From Bacillota bacterium (GTDB lineage: Bacteria; Bacillota; Clostridia; Oscillospirales; Ruminococcaceae), in assembly GCA_023394255.1 (NCBI GenBank), contig JAEXAZ010000208.1:1-12701 (forward strand): a stretch of 12,701 nt of DNA. Reading direction: 5' to 3'. The notes under the pieces were generated by a model, which was not told the DNA's origin, made no database searches, and saw only the letters and a program-made list of their open reading frames with translations. How positions within the stretch are numbered: the stretch's first letter is position 1; the number at the start of each line of letters is the position of its first letter. The position numbers were made by a program, and so were the translations under genes. Of the stretch, positions 6,604-12,701 are shown piece by piece.

Positions 6604-6632
6604 TTGTAAAGCGCTTACGTTTGGCATATAAT
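6604..6632 (+). promoter_or_regulatory. Promoter of the LacI-family regulator gene
   Basis: TTGTAA (6604-6609), 17 bases, then a perfect TATAAT (6627-6632), 47 bases before the ATG at 6679. The -35 and spacer are overlapped by the operator-like palindrome at 6605-6619, which suggests self-repression. Confidence 0.7.
6605..6619. promoter_or_regulatory. Second LacI-type operator, inside the regulator's promoter
   Basis: TGTAAAGCGCTTACG has the perfect 8-base dyad AAGCGCTT (6609-6616) flanked by GTAA and TTAC offset by one base. It shares TGTAA, AGCG and TTACG with the site at 6434-6447, 171 bases away. It lies between and partly over the -35 and -10 elements, so a bound protein would exclude RNA polymerase. 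The one-base asymmetry makes it a poorer CcpA site than the first, which favours the local regulator as its ligand. Confidence 0.6.
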
Positions 6633-6678
6633 CTAGACAAAGATTCCGTTTCACAACGGTGGGGCAGGAGTGGCTGCA

Positions 6679-7674
6679 ATGACCATTTATGATATTTCCA
6701 AAAAATCCGGCGTTTCGATTGCTACGGTCAGCCGGGTAATCAATAACAAAAAAGGCGTCAGCGAGGCAACCCGCCAGCGGGTGCTTGCCGTCATGGAGGA
6801 AAAGGGGTACACCCCCAACGCCATCGCCCGCGGGCTGGGGATGAACAGCATGAAGACGGTCGGCATCCTCTGTATGGACGTTGCGGATATCTATCTTGCG
6901 CAGGCCGTTTCCACGCTGGAGCGGGAGCTTCGCCGCCAAAATTACGATTCCCTGCTTTGCTGCACGGGCGGCGAGCTGGAGGCAAAAAAAGGCTATCTGG
7001 GCATCCTGCTTTCCAAGCGGGTGGACGCCATCATCCTGGTTGGTTCCCATTTTCTCAGCGGGGATACCTCCTATATCGAAAGCGCTGCCAAGCAGGTACC
7101 GATCCTGCTTATCAACGGCTATGTCAAGGCGAAAAACGTCTATTGCGTCGTCTGCGACGATTTCGGCTCGGTGCGGGATGCCGTGAACGCGCTGATTGCG
7201 AAGGGCAGGCGGCATGTGCTTTACGCCTATGACACCACCACCTATTCCGGCCGCCAGAAGCTGGATGGCTACCGTTTTGCGCTGGCGTCGGCAGGAATTC
7301 CTGCGGACGAGCGGATGGTGATGCGCTGCCGCTCCTCCGGCATCGAAAATATCCGCGGGGAATTCGACCGGATTTTTGAATCCGAATTCCCGGTCGACGC
7401 GGTGGTGACCTCGGAAGACGCGCTTGCGGTCGCCGCTGTCAAATCGGCGCTCGCGCACGGACGCGCCATCCCCCGCGACCTCGAGGTCATCGGCTACAAC
7501 AATTCCATTCTGGCGCGCTGCTGCGAACCGGAGCTGACTTCGGTGGACAGCCGTGTGGAAGCGCTTTGCATGACCGCTATTTCCACGCTGTTCGGTGTGA
7601 TCGCCGGAAAGGATTTCCCTGACAAAACCACCCTTTCGGGTGAATTGGTCAAACGCTATTCGACCAGACTGTAA
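6679..7674 (+). CDS. LacI-family transcriptional regulator of the hexuronate genes
   Basis: 331 aa. The N-terminal LacI helix-turn-helix spans about residues 2-22 (IYDISKKSGVSIATVSRVIN) and is followed by the hinge helix region GYTPNAIARGLGMNSMKTVGIL (about 41-62). A periplasmic-binding-protein-like sensor domain extends from about 58 to the end, with DAIILVGSHFL, PILLINGYV, DGYRFAL and EVIGYNN marking the usual strands. The ATG at 6679 is preferred over an in-frame GTG at 6670 because AGGAG (6666-6670) is 8 bases before the ATG and overlaps the GTG. It stands between the divergent uxaB-uxaA and uxaC, and operator-like sites occur in both promoters of the shared intergenic region, so it most likely represses these genes and itself until a hexuronate or pathway intermediate binds. 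The effector is not readable from sequence. The name uxaR or exuR is avoided because those usually denote GntR-type proteins in other bacteria. Confidence 0.9.
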   Translation: MTIYDISKKSGVSIATVSRVINNKKGVSEATRQRVLAVMEEKGYTPNAIARGLGMNSMKTVGILCMDVADIYLAQAVSTLERELRRQNYDSLLCCTGGELEAKKGYLGILLSKRVDAIILVGSHFLSGDTSYIESAAKQVPILLINGYVKAKNVYCVVCDDFGSVRDAVNALIAKGRRHVLYAYDTTTYSGRQKLDGYRFALASAGIPADERMVMRCRSSGIENIRGEFDRIFESEFPVDAVVTSEDALAVAAVKSALAHGRAIPRDLEVIGYNNSILARCCEPELTSVDSRVEALCMTAISTLFGVIAGKDFPDKTTLSGELVKRYSTRL

Positions 7675-7675
7675 G

Positions 7676-7704
7676 AAAGCGGAAATTCCCCGCAGAACCG
7701 CTTT
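7676..7704. other. Weak hairpin between the regulator gene and uxaC
   Basis: AAAGCGG (7676-7682) pairs with CCGCTTT (7698-7704) around a 15-base loop; a competing GCGG/CCGC stem lies inside. There is no U-run, so it is a doubtful terminator and might modulate read-through from the regulator gene into uxaC. The arms also contain AAGCGG/CCGCTT, the same half-site core as the operator at 6434-6447, but with much wider spacing. No convincing separate uxaC promoter was found in 7675-7762, so co-transcription with the regulator gene is the simpler reading. Confidence 0.35.
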
Positions 7705-7762
7705 GCTTCCCGCAATAGTATCGGCTGATTATTTTATATTATCATAAAGGAAGGTAATAAGT

Positions 7763-9172
7763 ATGAGCAAACCGTTTATGGATGCTGATTTCCTGTTGAC
7801 CAATGAGGTGGCCAGGGACCTTTTCCACAATCACGCGGAAAAAATGCCGATCATTGATTATCACTGCCACATCAACCCGGCGGAAATCGCCGAGGACCGC
7901 CGCTATGACAACATTGCCCAGCCATGGCTCGCCGGCGACCACTATAAATGGCGTCAGATCCGCACCAACGGCGTTCCCGAGGAGCTGATCACGGGCAGCG
8001 CTTCCGACCGCGAAAAGTTCCAGGCGTGGGCCGAAACGCTGGACAAGGCCATCGGCAACCCGCTGTATCACTGGACGCATCTTGAACTGCAGCGCTATTT
8101 TGATTACGACGGCAGACTTGGCGCCGACACCGCCCAGGAGGTCTGGGACCTGTGCAACAAAAAGCTCGCCGAGCCGGACATGAGCGTGCGCGGCATCATC
8201 CGCCGTTCCAACGTCAAACTTATCTGCACCACCGACGACCCCGTGGACGACCTGCGCTATCATCAGCAGCTTGCCGCCGACAAGGGCTGGGAAGTCAAGG
8301 TCCTGCCCGCATGGCGCCCGGACAAGGCGATCAACATTGAGCAGGCTCCCTATGTTGGATACATCCAGAAGCTCTCCTCCGTTTCCGGCGTGGAGATCAG
8401 GGATTTTGACACCGTCTGTGCCGCATTGGACAAACGGCTGGACTTTTTTGCAAAGAATGGCTGCTGTGCCTCCGACCATGCGCTTGATTTCGCATTCTAC
8501 GCGCCGGCTTCCGCTGAGGAACTCAACGACATCACCAGGAGCGCGCTCGCCGGAAAAGCCGTTTGTGCGGACGACGTGCTCAAATACAAGACCGGCATCC
8601 TGCTGTTCCTCGCCCGCCAGTACGCGCGCCGCGGCTGGGTCATGCAGCTGCACTTCGCGGCGGTGCGCAACACCAACAAACGCCTGTTTGACCGCCTCGG
8701 CCCCGACACCGGATTCGACTGCATGGGCAACACCCTGGACTCTGTCGCGCTGACCCGGCTGCTGAATGCGCTGGATTCCACCGACGAGCTGCCCAAAACG
8801 GTTTTGTATTCTCTCAACCAGTCGGACGACGCGATGCTCGACACCGTCCTCGGCTGCTTCCAGGGCGCTGGAGTGGCCGGAAAGCTCCAGCACGGTTCCG
8901 CCTGGTGGTTCAACGACACCAAGGTCGGCATGGAAAAACAGCTTGTCAGCCTTGCCAACCTCTCCCTGCTGGGCAACTTCATCGGCATGCTGACCGACTC
9001 CCGCAGCTACCTTTCCTACACCCGCCACGAGTATTTCCGCCGTATCCTCTGCAACCTCATCGGAACCTGGGTGGAAGACGGCGAGTTCCCGGACGACCGC
9101 AGGCTGCTCGGCAAAATGGTGGAGGACATCTGCTACAATAATACGAAAAATTTCTTCGGATTCAACGTCTGA
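7763..9172 (+). CDS. uxaC: Uronate isomerase (glucuronate/galacturonate isomerase)
   Basis: 469 aa, essentially the family's usual length (E. coli 470). It converts D-galacturonate to D-tagaturonate, and D-glucuronate to D-fructuronate, in the cytoplasm. It is a divergent amidohydrolase-superfamily TIM barrel. The first metal-site strand is IIDYHCHINPAEI (30-42) with the HxH pair H34 and H36; other hallmarks are NVKLICTTDDPVDDL, VLPAWRPDKA, MQLHFAAVRNTN, GSAWWFNDTKVGMEKQL and LTDSRSYLSYTRHEYFRRILC, near-diagnostic for UxaC. GGAAGG at 7749-7754 is 8 bases before the ATG. It is transcribed with or just after the LacI-family gene and divergently from uxaB-uxaA; together the three enzymes give a full route from D-galacturonate to 2-keto-3-deoxygluconate. 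Followed by a strong terminator. Confidence 0.96.
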   Translation: MSKPFMDADFLLTNEVARDLFHNHAEKMPIIDYHCHINPAEIAEDRRYDNIAQPWLAGDHYKWRQIRTNGVPEELITGSASDREKFQAWAETLDKAIGNPLYHWTHLELQRYFDYDGRLGADTAQEVWDLCNKKLAEPDMSVRGIIRRSNVKLICTTDDPVDDLRYHQQLAADKGWEVKVLPAWRPDKAINIEQAPYVGYIQKLSSVSGVEIRDFDTVCAALDKRLDFFAKNGCCASDHALDFAFYAPASAEELNDITRSALAGKAVCADDVLKYKTGILLFLARQYARRGWVMQLHFAAVRNTNKRLFDRLGPDTGFDCMGNTLDSVALTRLLNALDSTDELPKTVLYSLNQSDDAMLDTVLGCFQGAGVAGKLQHGSAWWFNDTKVGMEKQLVSLANLSLLGNFIGMLTDSRSYLSYTRHEYFRRILCNLIGTWVEDGEFPDDRRLLGKMVEDICYNNTKNFFGFNV

Positions 9173-9194
9173 GGCCAACGCAAAAGACAGACTG

Positions 9195-9230
9195 AAGGCC
9201 GGCGCCGTAATAAACGGCGCCGGCCTTTTT
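9195..9230 (+). terminator. Rho-independent terminator of uxaC
   Basis: Perfect 14-bp GC-rich stem: 9195-9208 pairs with 9214-9227, AATAA loop, then a T-run (9226-9230, TTTTT). It lies 23 bases after the uxaC stop. In the other direction the stem would also follow the VanW-type gene, but without a clear U-run. Confidence 0.9.
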
Positions 9231-9238
9231 GTTGCGCT

Positions 9239-10051
9239 TCAAATCCGGACGATTTCCAAACCGTCGGTATCGTAGACCACTTTCGCGTGGTTCTCTTTCA
9301 TCAGTTCTTTCCCAATAACGTTTCCTGTTTTGATATCGACGCATTCCCGAAAAATCCTGCCGTTGCGGTAGACCCCGTCCGGTTCCCTGGAAAAGAACTC
9401 GCCCTCGGTTTGAATATGGTACTTTCTGTCCTGCGGCCGGTCCGCCCGCATCTCACCGCAAAGATACGTGTCGTCGGTATAGGTGATCAGCTGATACGTC
9501 CGGTCGGTCATGTTGACAAACCGGTAATCGAGATAGTTATAAAAAACCGAGGTACCTACTCCGAAAGGGACCTGCCTTCCGAAATCGGGGAACAGGTCGA
9601 TGCCGTCATGATGGTGGTGTTCCGTAATCCGCATGGGCGTATGCAGCACCAGCCAGTGAATCAGGTTTGTGAACTGGCACATGCCGCCCCCAATGTCGGT
9701 TCCCGTCTTCCCGCGGTTGATGGTCAGCCCCTCCAGATATCCTTTTTTTGCGGTGCAGGAGCCTACCAGCCGCCAGAAGGAGAAGCATTCGCCGGGCCGT
9801 ATCAGAATGCCGGAAACTTTGGGTGCGGCAATGCCAAGGTTCACCGACTTGTTCTCCTGCAAACGCGGGTCCACCTCGCCCAGTGTCCTCCGGATCAGGG
9901 ATTTATGACGGCAGACGAGGGCGGGCAGCTTTTCCTCCTGTTTTACAGTGCAGAACGGGGAGGTGCGGAACAGATCCGACACGGCCCGGATTGCCTGCCC
10001 CTTCCATACGGACAGCCGGTAGGTAACCGGGCAAAGCTCGCAAAAAAGCAT
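9239..10051 (-). CDS. VanW-domain protein
   Basis: 270 aa from the ATG at 10051. The N-terminal segment MLFCELCPVTYRLSVWKGQA matches the start of stand-alone VanW-family proteins. The VanW domain (PF04294) spans about 60-195, with the core GKTGTDIGGGMCQFTNLIHWL (115-135), the histidine run at 145-148 in RITEHHHHDGID, and YNYLDYRFVN (171-180). VanW takes its name from a vancomycin-resistance cluster, but its biochemical role is unknown, and this copy is not near any vanA- or vanB-type gene, so no resistance is implied. The protein has no obvious signal peptide. The start is uncertain: the frame stays open upstream, the residues just before Met1 (ATHRKR) look family-like, and the only good ribosome binding site (GGAGGGG, about 10077-10083) leads to an ATG at 10071 in another frame. 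It follows the COG3581-like gene by 66 bases and is probably in its transcript. Confidence 0.85.
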   Translation of the reverse strand: MLFCELCPVTYRLSVWKGQAIRAVSDLFRTSPFCTVKQEEKLPALVCRHKSLIRRTLGEVDPRLQENKSVNLGIAAPKVSGILIRPGECFSFWRLVGSCTAKKGYLEGLTINRGKTGTDIGGGMCQFTNLIHWLVLHTPMRITEHHHHDGIDLFPDFGRQVPFGVGTSVFYNYLDYRFVNMTDRTYQLITYTDDTYLCGEMRADRPQDRKYHIQTEGEFFSREPDGVYRNGRIFRECVDIKTGNVIGKELMKENHAKVVYDTDGLEIVRI

Positions 10052-10117
10052 TCGTTTTCTATGCGTGGCATAACACTCCCCTCCGTCACAGGCTTGCGGA
10101 CCCGCCCGCTGTCTTTT

Positions 10118-11485
10118 TTAAGAAGCGGCGGCGGCCAGAGGCTTTTCAGCCGTCCCCTGCATGGGAGGGCCGTTTGTATGCCCGGTATAAACCGTATTGA
10201 CTGGTTCCCCGGCTTCGGCGGCGGTCTGCTCCTGTTCCCCGATTGCCGCGGCGTTCGCCAGCATCAGCTTAATGCGGTTTTCCTGATTGATTTTTGTCGC
10301 CCCGGGGTCGTAGTCGACCGCGACGATGTTGGACTGGGGGTTGTGCTCCTTAATGAGGCGCATCATCCCCTTGCCGACGATATGGTTTGGCAGGCAGCCG
10401 AACGGCTGCGTGCAGACGATGTTGCCCACTCCCTGTTCAATCAGCTCCAGCATTTCGGCGGTGAGCAGCCATCCTTCGCCCATCTTGACGCCGTGGTCAA
10501 TATAGCCCTCTGTCAGCGTCACCGTGTGGGGGAAATATCCGCCGGGACAAAACGTCCCTTCTTCCGTTACCGCGCGGATAACGTCGCGCTGTTTCTTCAC
10601 CAGCATCCGGTAGACCACTTTCATCGCCGCGTCTGAAACCGCCGAGTGGAGCCCGTAGAGCTTACGGTCCATCAGCTGGTTGTATACGCAGTAGAGCAGA
10701 AAATCGAGCAGACCCGGCACAACCACCTCACAGTTTTCCGAAAGCAGGAAATCCTCAAGGTTGTTGTTGCCCAGCGGCGAGAACTTGACATAGATTTCGC
10801 CCACGATCCCCACGCGGATTTTTTTCTCCGCGCGGCGGGGAATCCCGGCAAACTCCGCGATGATATTGCGGTAGTTTTCACGCACGCCGCCATAGCGCAG
10901 CAGCCCCCGCCCTTTCATCTGCGCGGTGAGGCGCTCCACCCACTGGTCCACCAGCGTATCGGCGGCGCCGGACACGCATTCGTAGGGTCTTACCTGGTTC
11001 GCCAGCAGCATCAGCAGATCCCCGTAAAGGATTGCGTAAAAGATGCGGTCAAGCATGGTAGGCGTTATGGAAAACCCGGGGTTTTTCTCCATCCCCAAGG
11101 AGATGGAAACCACAGGGATCTGCCCGTAGCCGCGTTTTACCAGCGCCTTGCGCAGCAGATGGATATAGTTGGAGGCGCGGCAGCCGCCGCCCGTCTGCGT
11201 AATGAGCAGCGCCACCTTGTTGACGTCATATGCCCCGCTGTCCAGCGCGTCGAGCATCTGCCCGATGACCAGCAGCGCGGGATAGCAGGTATCGTTATGT
11301 ACGCCGCGCAGGCCGCTGTCCACAACGTTCTTTCCCGCGTTTTCCAAAAGCACACAGCGATAACCGTATTCCCGCAGAATATTCGCAATCAGTTTGAAAT
11401 GTATGGGCAGCATGGTAGGCATCAATATTGTGTAATCCTTTTTCATTGCCCGTGTGAACAGGACGCGGTCATTAGACACAGACAT
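10118..11485 (-). CDS. CoA-substrate-specific enzyme activase-related protein (COG3581-like, HgdB-type fold)
   Basis: 455 aa. It corresponds to the C-terminal part of the long Clostridial proteins annotated as acyl-CoA dehydratase activase / 2-hydroxyglutaryl-CoA dehydratase-related. Recognisable elements in order: YTILMPTMLPIHFKLI (18-33), HNDTCYPALLVIGQ (63-76, Cys67), LLITQTGGGCRASNYI (93-108, Cys102), SLGMEKNPGFSIT (129-141), RVGIVGEIYVKFSPLGNNNLEDFL (224-247), GEGWLLTAEMLELIEQGVGNIVCTQPFGCLPNHIVGKGM (about 336-374, Cys358 and Cys364) and IVAVDYDPGATKINQENRIKLML (387-409). The cysteines could bind an iron-sulfur cluster, as in 2-hydroxyacyl-CoA dehydratase components, but the family's reaction has not been established. 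A low-complexity Ala/Thr/Gly tail of about 40 residues follows. The ATG at 11485 overlaps the upstream gene by 14 bases, with purine-rich GGGAGAGGGAG ahead of it, implying coupled translation. Confidence 0.85.
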   Translation of the reverse strand: MSVSNDRVLFTRAMKKDYTILMPTMLPIHFKLIANILREYGYRCVLLENAGKNVVDSGLRGVHNDTCYPALLVIGQMLDALDSGAYDVNKVALLITQTGGGCRASNYIHLLRKALVKRGYGQIPVVSISLGMEKNPGFSITPTMLDRIFYAILYGDLLMLLANQVRPYECVSGAADTLVDQWVERLTAQMKGRGLLRYGGVRENYRNIIAEFAGIPRRAEKKIRVGIVGEIYVKFSPLGNNNLEDFLLSENCEVVVPGLLDFLLYCVYNQLMDRKLYGLHSAVSDAAMKVVYRMLVKKQRDVIRAVTEEGTFCPGGYFPHTVTLTEGYIDHGVKMGEGWLLTAEMLELIEQGVGNIVCTQPFGCLPNHIVGKGMMRLIKEHNPQSNIVAVDYDPGATKINQENRIKLMLANAAAIGEQEQTAAEAGEPVNTVYTGHTNGPPMQGTAEKPLAAAAS

Positions 11486-12701
11486 GCGTTTTCTCCCTCT
11501 CCCTTTCCTCCACAGCCGAAAGCAGGCTGCGAATACGGATTTTCACCGCGCCCAGATTGGTGATTTCATCAATCTTCAGTTGTGTATACAGCTTTCCGTT
11601 TTCCTCCAGGATGGCGCGCACCTCGTCGGTGGTGATCGCGTCGATGCCGCAGCCAAAGGATACCAGCTGAACAAGCTCCATATCCGGCTGTTCGGAGACA
11701 TAGCGCGCCGCGTTATAAAGCCGCGCGTGGTAGGTCCACTGGTTGAGCACCCTCACCCGGACCGGTTCCACGAGGTCCGCCACGCAGTCCTCACTCACCA
11801 CAACAATCCCGAACGACGCAATCAGCCGGTCGATTCCGTGATTGATCTCCGGGTCGATATGATAGGGGCGTCCGGCCAGCACGACCACGCGCCTGCCGTT
11901 GCGGCGGGCGTAATCGATGGCTCGAAGGCCCTCGGCCTTGATATCCTGCGTCCATGCGCGATAAGCCGCATAGGCGGCCTTGCAGGCGTGTGCCGTCTCG
12001 CGGCGCGTCAGGCCGGGGAAGTAGGGGAGCAGCTTCCGGTACATTCTGTCCGGCAGCCCGGCTTCCCGGTCGATCGCCAGCAGAGGCTGGATGAACCGCA
12101 CCGGCGGCTTGTTCAGCTCCTCCACATTGGCGCGGAGCAACTCCGGATAATAAGCGACAACAGGGCAGTTGAAATGGTTGTCGCCCTTGTGCTCATCAAA
12201 ATTATACGTGAGGCAGGGATAAAAAATGTCGGTCACGCCCTTTTCGAGCAGGTCGGCAATGTGGCCGTGCATCAGCTTCGCCGGATAGCAGACGGTATCC
12301 GAAGGGATAGAGAACTGCCCTTTCAGATAGGTGGCGCGGCTGGAAATTTCGGAAGTGACCACTTCAAACCCCAAATCGGTGAAAAATGCGTGCCAGAACG
12401 GCAGATTTTCCAGCATGTTCAGTCCCAGCGGGATACCGATTTTGCCGCGCCTGCCGGCGACGGGGCGAAGCGCCTTGACCTTTTCGAGCTTATAGTCGTA
12501 CAGGTTCGGCAGTTCTTCCGCCGCGCCGCCGCCCAGCGGACGGTCGCACCGGTTGCCGCTGATAAACCGCTTGCCGCCCCCGAAATTGTTGACAGTAAGG
12601 CTGCAATGGTTGCCGCAGAGCCCGCAGGTCGCCGATTTAGAGGTATGCTGAAAGTCTTTCAGCTCTTCCCTCGTCACAAGGGAGGAGTGGTCGAGCGCCA
12701 G
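11472..12701 (-). CDS. DUF2229 / COG3580-like activase-related protein, C-terminal 409 aa (cut by right edge)
   Basis: The frame is open to the right edge (it begins LALDHSSL there). A GTG at 12677 has no ribosome binding site, so the gene almost certainly starts beyond the window, possibly with the ATPase (BadF/BcrA-type) activase domains found in long Clostridial homologues. Visible here: a four-cysteine cluster CGLCGNHC and GNRC (Cys26, 29, 33 and 52 counted from the edge), then DUF2229 with IGIPLGLNMLENLPFWHAFF, SDTVCYPAKLMHGHIADL, FYPCLTY and FNCPVVAYYPE, then VVVLAGRPYHIDPEINHGID, VQLVSFGCGIDAITTDEVR and LKIDEITNLGAVKIRIRSL. These motifs are highly characteristic. The cysteines suggest a metal or iron-sulfur site. 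The family is linked by architecture to activators of 2-hydroxyacyl-CoA dehydratases, but the physiological substrate is unknown. Its stop codon lies inside the start region of the COG3581-like gene. Confidence 0.87.
   Translation of the reverse strand: MALDHSSLVTREELKDFQHTSKSATCGLCGNHCSLTVNNFGGGKRFISGNRCDRPLGGGAAEELPNLYDYKLEKVKALRPVAGRRGKIGIPLGLNMLENLPFWHAFFTDLGFEVVTSEISSRATYLKGQFSIPSDTVCYPAKLMHGHIADLLEKGVTDIFYPCLTYNFDEHKGDNHFNCPVVAYYPELLRANVEELNKPPVRFIQPLLAIDREAGLPDRMYRKLLPYFPGLTRRETAHACKAAYAAYRAWTQDIKAEGLRAIDYARRNGRRVVVLAGRPYHIDPEINHGIDRLIASFGIVVVSEDCVADLVEPVRVRVLNQWTYHARLYNAARYVSEQPDMELVQLVSFGCGIDAITTDEVRAILEENGKLYTQLKIDEITNLGAVKIRIRSLLSAVEEREREKTHVCV

Noticed and set aside
6571..7458. 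295-aa minus-strand open frame opposite the LacI-family gene
   Set aside because: Shadow of a gene with an unmistakable LacI helix-turn-helix; it would also run through the regulator's promoter.
7742..9178. 478-aa minus-strand open frame opposite uxaC
   Set aside because: Covers the whole of uxaC on the other strand, with no ribosome binding site and no domain; explained by codon bias.
9239..10051. Vancomycin-resistance island
   Set aside because: Only a VanW-domain protein is present; no ligase, dehydrogenase, dipeptidase or two-component genes are nearby, and stand-alone VanW proteins are common in Clostridia.
9287..11563. Two long plus-strand open frames (449 and 305 aa) opposite the VanW and COG3581-like genes
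   Set aside because: Antisense to genes with clear family motifs; no start signals or domains of their own.

Overview
The window looks like chromosomal DNA from a GC-rich member of the Clostridia, most likely an Oscillospirales/Ruminococcaceae-type gut or fermentative anaerobe. This is inferred from the gene families (CoA-enzyme-activase proteins of the COG3580/COG3581 type, a VanW-domain protein, Clostridia-like UxaA/UxaB/UxaC), the strong AGGAGG-type ribosome binding sites and the lack of Proteobacterial features. No rRNA, tRNA, CRISPR array or transposase was seen. The most coherent system is a hexuronate (D-galacturonate) catabolic locus.

Left part (1-3358): the minus-strand 5' part of an FUSC/aromatic-acid-exporter-like membrane protein runs off the left edge. 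A roughly 370-base intergenic region full of inverted and direct repeats follows. Next comes a plus-strand run of four closely packed genes: two very small membrane proteins (75 and 59 aa), an EamA/DMT-family exporter and an AI-2E/PerM-family permease that starts with TTG inside the exporter's stop codon. The run ends at a perfect 18-bp stem terminator shared with the convergent uxaA.

Centre (3373-9230): uxaB and uxaA are transcribed leftward as one unit, and a LacI-family regulator followed by uxaC is transcribed rightward. The 315-base divergent region holds two good sigma-A-type promoters. Each is associated with a LacI/CcpA-type operator-like palindrome: one lies just downstream of the predicted uxaB transcription start, the other lies between the -35 and -10 of the regulator. 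Together UxaC (uronate isomerase), UxaB (tagaturonate reductase) and UxaA (altronate dehydratase) turn D-galacturonate into 2-keto-3-deoxygluconate. No transporter, KDG kinase or KDPG aldolase gene is present in the window. A strong terminator closes uxaC.

Right part (9239-12701): three leftward genes. Two of them, COG3580-like (DUF2229, truncated by the right edge) and COG3581-like, overlap by 14 bases and correspond to consecutive parts of a protein that in many Clostridia is one long polypeptide. A VanW-domain gene with an awkward start region follows.

Nothing here is convincingly a new biological system. The points most worth a second look are the palindromic repeat region at 439-670, the operator arrangement of the hexuronate locus, the split activase-related genes and the VanW start.
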